NCBI GenBank assembly: GCA_019448385.1
Contig: JAGTXO010000017.1
Coordinates: 62,001-126,000 of the forward strand
From: Diacronema lutheri
Taxonomy: Eukaryota; Haptophyta; Pavlovophyceae; Pavlovales; Pavlovaceae
DNA: 64,000 nucleotides
Reading direction: 5' to 3'
In this document: piece by piece, positions 35,360-45,364 of the stretch
Layout: each line of letters starts with the position of its first letter
Numbering within the stretch: position 1 is the first letter of the stretch
Made by a program: the position numbers and the translations under genes
Notes under the pieces: generated by a model
The model's input: only the letters and a program-made list of their open reading frames with translations
The model's database searches: none
What the model was told of the DNA's origin: nothing

Positions 35360-35469
35360 CGCCGCGGCAGCAGCGGCAGCAGCGCGCGCGCGACACCAGC
35401 CGCTGCGTGCGCTCAACGATCAACGAACGCCCTGCTGAAACGGACCGGGGGAGTTCCCCCGGTCGAGCG
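35360..35469. promoter_or_regulatory. 110-bp divergent promoter, CFAP57 / TM9SF
   Basis: Only 110 bp separate the chosen ATGs. If CFAP57 begins at the upstream ATG 35416, only 53 bp remain. Both 5' UTRs and promoters must fit here or overlap coding sequence. No TATA-like motif is seen. Confidence 0.45.
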
Positions 35470-37872
35470 ATGGCGGCGCGCGTGGTTTGGCTGCTCGCGT
35501 CGCTCGGCGGCGCGGCGGCCTTCTACCTGCCGGGCGTCGCGCCCAAGGAGTACATGGAGAACGACAAGGTGGAAATCAAGGTGCGCGCCACCCGCGCGGC
35601 GTGCGCCCGCGCGCGCGAGACGGGCACCGCGCGCGCGCTGCGGCGCGTGCCGCGCGGCCCACACATTGCCGCGCCGCGCTGCTGCCGCCCGGCGGCGGCG
35701 CGCGATGGGCGCCGAGTAGCGGGCGAGCCGGCCGCGTCAGCCGCCGTGCTATGTACCGTCCGTGCTTCGCTGCTGGTCGCCCTTCATCGCCCGCCCGCGC
35801 CGCGTGCCGCGCCCCGCGCCGGCGCCAATCGGCATCGGCCGCCCTCAGAGCCCCGGCCGCCGACTGGCCGCGCGCGCGCGCTCATTCGCGCCGCGCCGCG
35901 CTGCGCCGCGCCTCGTCGCGCCACGCCGCGCCACGCCGCGCCACGCGCGCAGGTGAACAAGCTCACGTCCACCATGACGCAGCTGCCCTATGATTACTAC
36001 TCGCTCCCCTTCTGCAAGCCGCCAAAGGTGATGAATGCCGTCGAGAATTTGGGCGAGGTGCTGCACGGCTCGGTCATCCACAACTCGCCGTACGACGTCT
36101 TCTTCGGCACGTCAAACTTTAAGGTGCGCGGCATGGCGGCCCGCAGCCGTCACATTAGCCCCCCAGGGCGCACAGCCACGTCACGACAGCTGCGCGCGGC
36201 GCGCTGGCCAGCCGCGCGCGGAACATGCATGCACAGGCGCTGGCCGCGCCGCGCGCCGCCCGCCCCGCCCCCGGCGGACGAGCGCGGCCGGGAGCGCGCG
36301 CTCGGGTTGGTGGAGGCGCGTCGCGGGGCAGTACGGACCCACATCGGACCCGCATCGGACCCGCGTCGGGCCCGCGTCGGACCCGCATCGCCCGCCCTCC
36401 TGACCCGGTCGCTGCGCGCGGCGCGCGCGTGTGCCGCTGCCGGGCGCGCGTGTGCCCCCCCCCCCCCCCCCCCCTCCCCCCCCCCCCCCCCTCCCCTCCT
36501 CCGCTCCATGGGGCCGTAGGTGCTGTGCAAGGTGGACCTGCTCGAGGGCGGCGCGGGCAAGCAGTTTGCCAAGAAGATTCGAGAGGATTACCGCGTGCAG
36601 CTCATTATGGACAATTTGCCAGCCGGTGCGCAGAAAGGCTGCCAGTAACAGAACACAAGCCCCTCCCCCCTTTTCCTTTCTTGATGGCCCGCGCCTGGGC
36701 GCTCCCGCGCCGCGCCGCGCCGCGCCGCACCCACCCACCCACCAACCCGCCGCCCGCCCGCCCGCCCGCCCGCCCGCCCGCCCGCCCGCCCGCCCGCCCG
36801 CCCGCCCGCCCGCCCGCCCGCCCGCCCGCCCGCCCGCACCGTCCGTCCATCCGCCCGTCCGTCCATTCTTCCGTCCGCAGCGACCAAGATGCTTCAAAAG
36901 CTTTCCGATGGGCAGACGGTGACGCTCTACGACCGCGGCTTCCGGCTCGGTTTCGTCGGTACCGAGCGGCTTGCCGGGACGACCCCGGGCACGCCCTATT
37001 TGAATAACCACCTGCGTTTCGTCATCAAGTTCCACCGCTCGGACGCGTACGAGGGCGCGCGCATCGTCGGCTTTGAGGTCGAGGCGTACTCCGTCGCGCA
37101 CAAGTCCGCGCCGAACCCCCCCCCCCCCCCCCTCCCCGCCCCGCCCCGCCCCCGCCCCGCCCCCGCCCCGCCCCTTCCGCCATCGCGCACGATGGCTTCC
37201 GTCGGCTGCGTGTTCGGCGGTGCCCCCGCCGTGCCGGCCGCGCGCGCTCACCGCGCGCATCTCCGCGCGGGGCTGCGCCGCCATCTTGCAGATACTCCGG
37301 TGAATGGAAGGACGACCCGGACCAGGTCACCTTCCTCACTGTGCCGATCACACCCGATCTGCCACCGCAGCCCATCCTCACCGCGGACACGTCGGCCACC
37401 CCCACGCCCCATGTCATCTTCACGTGCGCTGCACCGCACCAGCCGCGCGATCCCGCGCCGATCGCCAACCGCCGCTCGCCGCGCGCGCGCTCACTCGCCC
37501 CCCCCCCCCCCCCCCCCCCGTCCCCCCCTCCCCCCCCCTGGCCCTATGCGTGTGTGCCCCCCCCCCCCCCTCCCCCCCTCTCCCCCTGCCCTGCTCTGCT
37601 CTGTGTGTGCGTGTGTGCCCCCCCCCCCCCCCCCCCCTCTCCCTGCTCTGCCCTGCCCTGCCCTGCCCTGCTCTGCTCTGTGTGTGCGTGTGCGTGTGTG
37701 CCTTCCCCCCCCCCCCCCCCCTCTCCCCCCCCCCCCCCCCCCCCCCGCCCTGCCCTGCTCTGCTCTGTGTGTGCGTGTGCGTGTGTGCCCCCCCCCCCCC
37801 CCCCCCCTCTCCCCCCCTCTCCCCCTCTCCCCCTGCCCTGCTCTGCTCTGTGTGTGCGTGTGCGTGTGCGTG

Positions 37873-37908
<36 letters not shown>

Positions 37909-40196
37909 TCCCCCCCCTCTCCCCCTGCTCTGCTCTGCCCTGCTCTGTGTGTGCGTGTGCGTGTGTGTGTGGCAGGTACGAGACGACGTGGGAGCCGTCG
38001 GACATCAGGTGGGCGTCGCGCTGGGACCTGTACCTGTACATGGGCGACGACCAGATCCACTGGTTCTCCATCTTGAATTCGCTTGCCATCGTGCTGCTGC
38101 TGACGGGCATTGTGGCCATGATCATGATGCGCACGCTCCGACGAGACTTGAACAGGTACAATGCGGAGGACAAGGAGGAGCTTGCCGAGGAGAGCGGGTG
38201 GAAGCTCGTCCATGCAGACGTGCTCCGCCCGCCCCACCTGCCCACGCTCCTCTGCGCGTCGATTGGCACGGGCGCTCAGCTGCTCGGTATGACCGCCATT
38301 TCTATCCTCTGCGCCATGCTTGGCTTCCTCTCACCGGCCAATCGCGGTGGCCTCCTCACCGCAACGTTGCTGCTCTACGCGCTGATGGGCGTGCCCGCGG
38401 GGTACATCTCGGCGGGTGTGTTCAAGGCACTCTCGGGCGAGAATTGGGCAGCGCTCACGCTGAGTACTGCGCTGCTTTATCCAGGCATTGCCTTCTCCGC
38501 CTTTGTCTCGCTCAACTTTTTCATATGGGCACAGGGGTCCTCCGGCGCCCTCCCGTGCGCGCCGCACCCGCCGCCCCCGCGCGCGGGCCGCGCGCGCGGC
38601 GGCGGCGGCGGCGCCTCAGCCCGCGCCGCGCCGTGCCGCGCGTCACCCGCGCCCCCGCCGGCGGGCAGCTTTGGCACGTTGATGGCGTTGATAGGGATGT
38701 GGTGCTGCATCTCGCTGCCCCTCGTCTTCGTCGGCTCGTTCCTCGGCTACAAGGCGCCCGCTGCGCCCCCGCCCGTCCGGACAAACGATATCCCGCGGCA
38801 GGTGCCCGAGCAGGCATGGTAAGTGCCCGCCCGCCCCAGGCGTGCCGCGCCTGCCCGCCCGCCGTGCCGTCGCCTCGCCTTCTCCCGACATTGACTGCGC
38901 CGCCACATTCCGCCCAGCCGCCCATCCTGTGGCCCTTCCGATCTCTGCCCCATCCCGCTGACCCCCCCCCCCCCCCCCCTTTCCTCAGGTACATGGGGGT
39001 CCCCTTCACGATGCTTGTCGGCGGTATCCTGCCCTTCGGCGCGGTGTTCATCGAGCTCTTCTTCATCATGACGAGCGTATGGCAGCAGCGCTTCTACTAC
39101 GTCTTCGGCTTCCTCACCCTCGTCCTCCTCATCCTCCTCGTCACGTGCGCGCACCCCTGTGTCGTGTGCCCTGTGTCGTGTGCCCTGTGTCGTGTGCGCT
39201 GGGCACACGGCGCAAGGCGGCGCGCATCGCACAGCGCGCAGCAGAGCGGGCGAGACGCGCGACACGTGCTTGCCCGATGAGCTGCCCGCCCTGCTTCGCG
39301 CTGCCGGCCCGCGCGACACGTGCTTGCCCGATGAGCTGCCCGCCCTGCTTCGCGCTGCCGGCCCGCGCGACACGTGCTTGCCCGATGAGCTGCCCGCCCT
39401 GCTTCGCGCTGCCGGCCCGCGCGACTCGTGCTTGCCCGATGAGCTGCCCGCCCTCTGAGCGCGTGGCTGCACCTGCGTGCGGAGACGGGTCGATTCTGCA
39501 AGCGGCCCCGCACCTCCCTCCCCCCCCCCTTCCCCCCTCCTTTACTGCTGTGGGGGATGGCGTGCCTCGCCTTGACCTCCCATCCGGCCGCTCCCGCGCG
39601 CTCCGCTCCCCCGCGGCGCGCGCGACCCCCGCCGCGCGTGCAACCCCCGCGTGACGGCGCATCGCAGTTGCGCGGAGATCTCGATCGTCCTCTGTTACTT
39701 CCAGCTGTGCAACGAGGATTATGGCTGGTGGTGGCGTTCCTTCCTCAACTCAGGCGCAGCTGGTACGCACCTGCACTGCGCCGCGGCTAGCGCGCGCGAC
39801 TCGTGTGAGCGTGGCGTGGCCGTCTCGCCTTTTCAACTGCTCGAGCGGCACGGATGGCGTGGCCGTGAGGTGGGGCGGGCGCGAGCGGCATGCGCGGCGA
39901 GCCGTGCGGCTCTTGGGCCGCGCGCAGCCCGCACGCGCTGCCCAGACGCCGCCCATTCCTGCCCCCTCCCCCCCCCCCCCCCCCCCCCCCCCCCCCGCGC
40001 AGGCCTGTACCTGTTCGCCTACTCGTTCGTCTATTTTGGCACTCAGCTCGATGTGATTGGCGCAGTGCCCACTATGGTCTACTTTGTGTACATGGCGGTC
40101 GCATCCCTCTACTTCTTCCTCGTCACGGGCACAGCCGGCTTCATTGCCGCGTACACCTTCGTCTGGCTCATCTACGGAGCGGTCAAGGTTGACTGA
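35470..40196 (+). CDS. TM9SF nonaspanin (transmembrane 9 superfamily)
   Basis: Ten exons join in phase to 638 aa, the family length: 35470-35580, 35953-36123, 36520-36625, 36881-37103, 37292-37423, 37976-38554, 38669-38818, 38989-39144, 39668-39762, 40003-40196. A signal peptide (MAARVVWLLASLGGAAA) is followed by FYLPGVAPKEY and the lumenal motif TQLPYDYYSLPFCKP. The SDIRWASRWDLYLYM segment leads into nine membrane spans, including SSGALPFGT and AEISIVLCYFQLCNEDYGWW. The protein ends with KVD, matching the KXD/E Golgi-retention signal of this family. TM9SF proteins sort membrane proteins with glycine-rich transmembrane domains through the Golgi and endosomes. Introns carry long poly-C tracts, a CCCG array and a TG-rich repeat, all removed by in-phase splicing. 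Confidence 0.95.
36739..36838 (+). repeat. CCCG tetranucleotide repeat in TM9SF intron 3
   Basis: About 20 copies of CCCG run uninterrupted inside intron 36626-36880. They are followed by CCGT-type units (CCGTCCGTCCATCCG) up to the acceptor at 36880. Confidence 0.93.
37498..37965 (+). repeat. poly-C plus TG-rich compound repeat in TM9SF intron 5
   Basis: Units of CCCTGCTCTGCTCTGTGTG and GTGCGTGTGTG separated by 10-30 C residues repeat about six times across intron 37424-37975. They end directly at the GGCAG acceptor. The array is a very long pyrimidine-rich tract on the sense strand. Confidence 0.92.
39261..39458 (+). repeat. 54-bp minisatellite, about 4 copies, TM9SF intron 8
   Basis: Units beginning GACACGTGCTTGCCCGATGA recur at 39261, 39315, 39369 and 39423 (the last reads GACTCG). 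The period is 54 bp inside intron 39145-39667, and an 18-residue open frame would result if it were retained. Confidence 0.92.
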
Positions 40197-40427
40197 GGTG
40201 CGCCGTGGGCGGCACACGCCACTGGCACGCCGCGCAGCCGACTCAGACTGGGAAGGGCGTGGCGCGTGACGCACGCCTCGACCAGTGGCCGCCTGCCCGG
40301 CTGCGTCACGACCCGGCCATCTCGAAGCTGCTGAGAGTGTGCGTGTGACACGACACGTCGCGTGACACGTCCAGTGACAGCCGTGAAAAAGGCCGCACGC
40401 GCGCACCGCTTTTCCCTTCACCCGCTG

Positions 40428-42865
40428 ATGATGGCGGTATTCCTCCCCACGCTCGCCTTCGCCTCCCGACCGCTTCCGACGCACCCACACCTACACGAAC
40501 CGCTCGGCTCGCCCGCGTTCGTCAGCCTGGACCATCCGCATGTACTCGAGCCGTTGGGATCGCCCGCTCTCGCCGCCCTCGCCGCGCTGACCGACTCGAG
40601 CGGCCTGGCGGAGCTCGCGCTGCCGCGGACGGAGCGGCTCGCGCCGCCCGCGGCCGAGCCGCGCCTCGCGCGAGAGGAGTGGCCGTGGTTCGTGGCGCAA
40701 CCGGATGCCACGGAGCAGGTCGCTGACCCTTTCAGCGCGCGCGTTGCGCGAGAGGAGGCCAAGCGCGCCCGCGTGCCCGCATGGCCGACTGGCGCGACGT
40801 TGCGCTTGTCGCCGCCGCCGCCGCCGCCGCTCGCGCGCCGCTCGCGGCCGCGCGCGCGCGCGCTGCCACCGTGCCCGCCGCCACCACGCCCGCCGGTGTT
40901 GCGCCCGCCACCACCACGCCCGCCACCACCACGCCCGCCGCCACCGCGCCCGCCGCCGCTGCGCCCCGCCTTGCCGCCCTCCGCCACGCAGCCGCCGGGC
41001 ACGCACGCCGAGCCGCGCGCCGAGCAGCTCGCGCTGCGCGCCGCCGCGGGCGCATGCGCCGTCGCCGCGCTCGCGTGCGCGACATGGCGCGCGCCGCAGC
41101 CGACGCTCGCGCTGCTGCTCGGCGCGCTCATCTCTGCCGACGTTGCCACCGACTTGTGCGCGCGCGCGCCGCGCGCGCGCGCACGCGACCGCCGCGGCTG
41201 CGCCGGCGGCGGCACGCGCTCGACCGCGGCGCGCGGCGCGCGCGCCACCGCCCACGCGCGCGTGCGGTATGCGACAGATACGTTGTGCTGCGCTGGGCCG
41301 GGCTGGAGGCGATGTGCGCGGAGGCGGCGGGCATCGAGCCGCCCAGCGTCATGCTCGCCGCCGCGCGCGCCGCCGGCGCGCTCCCGCTGGCCGACGCCGC
41401 GCCCGCCGCGCCGCCGTCGCCGCCGGGCGCCAACACCGCCATCGCCGCAGCGCGCGCGCGCGCGCGCGGCGCGAGCACCACGTACGCGCGGCGCGGCTTT
41501 GCCGCCGTGGGCGCGCTCGCGCTGCTCGCGCCCGCTGCGCTCGGCGCGTGGGACGCGCGCCGCCGGTCGGAGTGGCTCGACGCGCTCGCGGCGCTCTGTC
41601 GCGTCGACGCGCTGCTCTGCGCGCTGCGCGTGCTCGGCGGCGCGATCGTCGCCGGCGCGAGTGGTGGCGCGGCGGCGGCGGGCGCGGCGGGCGTGGCGGC
41701 CGATGCTGCCGCGCGCCGAGCTCGCACGGCGCTCGGCACCACCGCCTTCGTGCACGCCGCGTGCGAGGCGTTGGTCATGTGCTACGCGCAGGCGGCCGCG
41801 CTCGCGGCGTGCACGGCCGCACCCGACGGCGCGCTCGCGGGCGGAGGAGGCGATGGCGATGGCGACGGCGGAGGCGGAGTCAGCGGCGGAAACGCGGACG
41901 CCATGCCTGGCGCGAGCGCGGCGGCGCCGCTCAACGCGCGCGCGGGCAATCGCCCGGCGTTGGACGGGCGCGTCCTCGGCGGCGGCTGTTACGACGAACT
42001 GGACGTGGCGTCACTTCTTCTCTCGCTCGTCTGCGCGGGTGGGGGCGTGTGCGCGTTCGCGCTCGCCGTGCGATTGCGCCCGGACGGCGAACGCCGCGCG
42101 CGCGCCGCCAGCCGCGCCGCGTGCGCGCTGCACATGGGCGCCACGCTCGGCGTGCGCGTGGTCGCGACCGCGCTCGTGCTCGCGCGCGGCGGCGTGCACG
42201 CCGGCCTCACGCTCGGCGCCGCCCTGTGGCTCGGCGCGTGGAGCGTGCACGCGCTCGGCGCGCGCGCCGACTCGCCGTCCGCCGCGCGCCTCGCCCTCGT
42301 CTCCGTCGTTCTGACCCTCGAAGGCGGTGCGCGCTCAGCGTGGTCAGCTACAGCCCTCGCGTTTTCGCGCGCTCTCAGTGTCGCACTGCCGCTCGGCGCG
42401 GCGGCCCTGGCGCTCGACTTGCCGGTGGCGGACGCGAGCGTCGAGAACGGCGCGGCGCTCGGCTCGAACGCCGACGCCGAAGCCGTCGCCGGCGCCCGCA
42501 CCGGCGGCAGCGCGACCGTCGACGGCCTGCGCGCGGGCGCTGCAGGGTCTGCCGCGGGCGCGGGCGCGACCACCGCGAGCCTGGCCGCGACCGACGCGTA
42601 CACCGCGTTCGGCGACGCGCTGGGCGAGGATGCGCCGGTGCGTCGGACACTGTGGCTGGTCTGCCAGTCGCTCGCCCTCCTTGCGCTCCTCACCATCCCC
42701 GCGTACGTGAGCGCGCACACGGCCAGCGAGCGCGCGCCGGGCGCGAGCGCGCGCGACGCGCCGGGCGACGAGGCGTGCGGCGACGCGAGTGAGCGGCAGC
42801 GTGGTGGCGCTGCGCTGTCTGCTGGCACGCCCGGCTCGGCGCCGGGAGGTGTAGGCCTGCTCTAA
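40428..42865 (+). CDS. unknown polytopic membrane protein (9-10 predicted spans)
   Basis: Exons 40428-41155 and 41278-42865 join in phase to about 771 aa. The protein starts MMAVFLPTLAFASRPL, possibly a signal peptide. A duplicated EPLGSPA motif and a Pro/Ala-rich region follow. From about residue 205, nine to ten hydrophobic segments alternate with short loops, for example LALLLGALISADVATDL, GFAAVGALALLAPAALGAW, LDVASLLLSLVCAGGGVC and WLVCQSLALLALLTIPAYV. A Gly/Asp-rich loop (residues about 440-480) and a long Ala-rich loop near 640-680 break the array. The single intron was placed by joining the hydrophobic span ISADVATDL to YVVLRWAGLEAM. I do not recognise the family. Its C-terminus is hydrophilic and Ala/Gly-rich. 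It is convergent with the PDZ-like gene (67 bp between stops). Confidence 0.65.
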
Positions 42866-42932
42866 ACGTCCAGCGCTGTCCGTACGTACCTTCACGCGCG
42901 ACGCTCTACATGCACGTGCCACTCTGCCGCGC

Positions 42933-43541
42933 TCATGCCGTCGCCGTCGCCGCCCGTCGGAATTGCAGAACGACATCCTCGCACCCAAACTTTTCGCTGT
43001 TCGAGCCGATCGCGTCGACGACCGTGTCAAAGTCCCACTTGGCGCACGCGAACATCTGGCGCTCAAACTTGGCGCCAACCATGCGGATCTGCCCGTGCGC
43101 AGCGCCGGCCGCGGGCACGCGCCCCGCGCGTGGCGCGCGCGCGGCGTGGCCGTCAGCCGCGCGCGGCGTGTGCGGGCGCGCGCGCACTCGAGGCGGTGCG
43201 CGCGGTGCGCGCACCGCGGTTACGCCGACGAGCTCGTCGTCGACGCGGATCGTGCCGCTCTTCGCAGCGTTGCCCCCAGCAACCACCCCGATCACCTTGA
43301 GGCCGCGCGCGTCGAGCTCCTCGAACTCAATGCCGAGCGGCTTTGGCAGCGCCACCTCGTACACGCCGTCGGGCAGCGCTTCGGGCCCGTCCGTGGGACC
43401 CCACGGCGACGGCGCATCGTGCGAGACGTAGAAGCGGTCGCCAAAATCCATGCGCACCATGCCCGAGCGCGGCGCGACGACGCGCACACGGAACGACCCG
43501 CCACTGAACGCGAGCGCCGCGACAAGAAGAACCGCCGCCAT
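42933..43541 (-). CDS. PDZ-like domain protein with N-terminal targeting peptide
   Basis: Exons 43215-43541 and 42933-43088 join in phase to 160 aa. The N-terminus MAAVLLVAALAFSGGSF is hydrophobic and signal-like, so the protein is probably secretory or plastid-targeted. A compact PDZ-like fold follows. GVYEVALPKPLGIEFEELD provides the carboxylate-binding loop region, then GLKVIGVVAGGNAAKSGTIR and VDDELVGV. The second exon, ACAKWDFDTVVDAIGSNS, supplies the last helix, and VVLQFRR the final strand. The protein is one domain long, so it may act as an adaptor or regulator; no partner is evident. Its start lies 50 bp from the stop of the GH47 gene on the same strand. Confidence 0.78.
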   Translation of the reverse strand: MAAVLLVAALAFSGGSFRVRVVAPRSGMVRMDFGDRFYVSHDAPSPWGPTDGPEALPDGVYEVALPKPLGIEFEELDARGLKVIGVVAGGNAAKSGTIRVDDELVGVTAVRAPRAPPRVRARPHTPRAADGHAARAPRAGRVPAAGAAHGQIRMVGAKFERQMFACAKWDFDTVVDAIGSNSEKFGCEDVVLQFRRAATATA

Positions 43542-43591
43542 CGCCGCCGTTCACTATCAAATGATCGATCGCAATTGAATTGATGCTAGAA

Positions 43592-45324
43592 CTAGAAGCC
43601 ACCACGCTCGCCCTCGCCCTCGGGGAAGAGCCGCAGCGGGTGCGCCTCCGTGTTGAAGGCAAACTCGTGCAGGGGCAACACGCCATCGTCCGCGAAGAGC
43701 AGGAACAAGTATTTCAGCGTTTCGGCGAGCCAGAAGGAGTCCATGCGCCCGTCGTGCTGCACGCCCGCGGGCGACCCCGCGCCGCCCCTTACGTCCTTGA
43801 CGCCCGAGTACCCGCCCGACGGCAGCTTTGCGTGCGCCTCGAACGCGCTGAAGAGCTCCCAGCCCCACCTGCTCGCAGCCACACGTGGCGTGGCGGGCGT
43901 GCGGGCTCGGGAGTGCGCGCGAGGCGCACGCGGCGCGGCGAGGCTGAGAGTGCGTGCGCCTCTGCGCGCGCGCGCGCGCGGCGAACGCTCGCGGTCGGGC
44001 GCGCGCACGTGCGGTAGCGATTGCGCTTGGTGAGCCTGTGCAGGACAAAGAGGGATTCTGCCACCTCCGGTCTGAGCAGGTTGTGCGCTGCGCCCGCCTT
44101 GGGCCGCACGTCGAGCGGAGGGAGCGCTCGCGCCGCCGACCCAGCCGCGGGGCCGTCGCCGATGCCGCCGTCCGCGCCGCCATCCGCGCCGCGCGGCGCA
44201 GCGACGCGATCGGTAGCGCTCGACGCCGCGGCGGCGGGCTGCGGCGGGCGTGCGCCCACGCCAGACGTTGCATCCGCCGCCACCGCCTCCGCCTCCGCGG
44301 CCTCCGCCTCCGCCTGCGCCGCGGCCGTCGCCGCAGCGGCGGCATGCAGCTCGGCCCACGCGAGCGGCGCGCGGCCCTCCCCCGGCCCCGGACTGAAGTC
44401 GGCGATTTCAGGCGCGAGGCCAGTGGGCGTGAGCGCGCCCATCGCGACGCACGTCTGCGCGAGCTCCTCGCCGAGCTGCAGCTGCGCGCTGTCACCGAGC
44501 GCCACGCCACCGAGCGCGAGCATGGCGGGTGCAAAGCACGCGACCGCATCCTGACGCGGCGGGCGGCGCGCAGGTGGAGGAGGGGGGGGGGGGGGGGGGG
44601 GGGGGTTAAGGGGAAGGGAAAAGATGAAGGGAAAGGGGGAGGGGAAGGGAGAGGGAAAAGGGGAAGAAGAAGGTAAAAGGTCTGCTCGGAGCATCGACGG
44701 CTGCGGGGCGCCGCACGCGCGCGGCGCGAGGCAGAGCGGCGCGGAAAGCGCTGCCATCCCCGCACAAGCCACTCGCCCGCCACCGCCGCCACGGCACACA
44801 CATTGCCCCGCCCAGTCGGCGCCAGGGCACTCCGCCGGGCCGTGCACAGACGGCGGCTCTCACCATCTCGTGCTTGAAAGCTTTGCTCCTAAAGTCGAGC
44901 ACACCCACGTAGCTTCGGCCCGCAAAACTCACGCGCGCAAGGTGCGCGGCGATGCCGTGGAGCGCGCGCAAGAAGAGGCGGAGCGGAGTCGGATCCGACT
45001 GCCGCCCGCGCAGCAGCCAGCCCTTGACGAAATACTCGTACACCGAGTCGGCGCGCGCGCCGAGCGTGAGCGTGCTCGACGTGAACGCGCCAGTGTCCGG
45101 GTGGATGAAGTGCGGGAAGAGTCCGGTGGGCAGGCCGGCGGGCCGCGCCATGCTCGCGAGGTGCGCGGTCACGCGATCGGCAGCTGCCGCGAAACGACCG
45201 TCGCCACTCAGCCGGGAAAGGGCGGCAAATTCAAGCTGCAAGGTGCCCACCTGAGAGCGCGCGCGGTTCGCGCTCGTCGCGGCGTTGGATCCCACGGTGG
45301 CGCCCATGCAGCTAGAGCAGCCAA

Positions 45325-45364
<40 letters not shown>

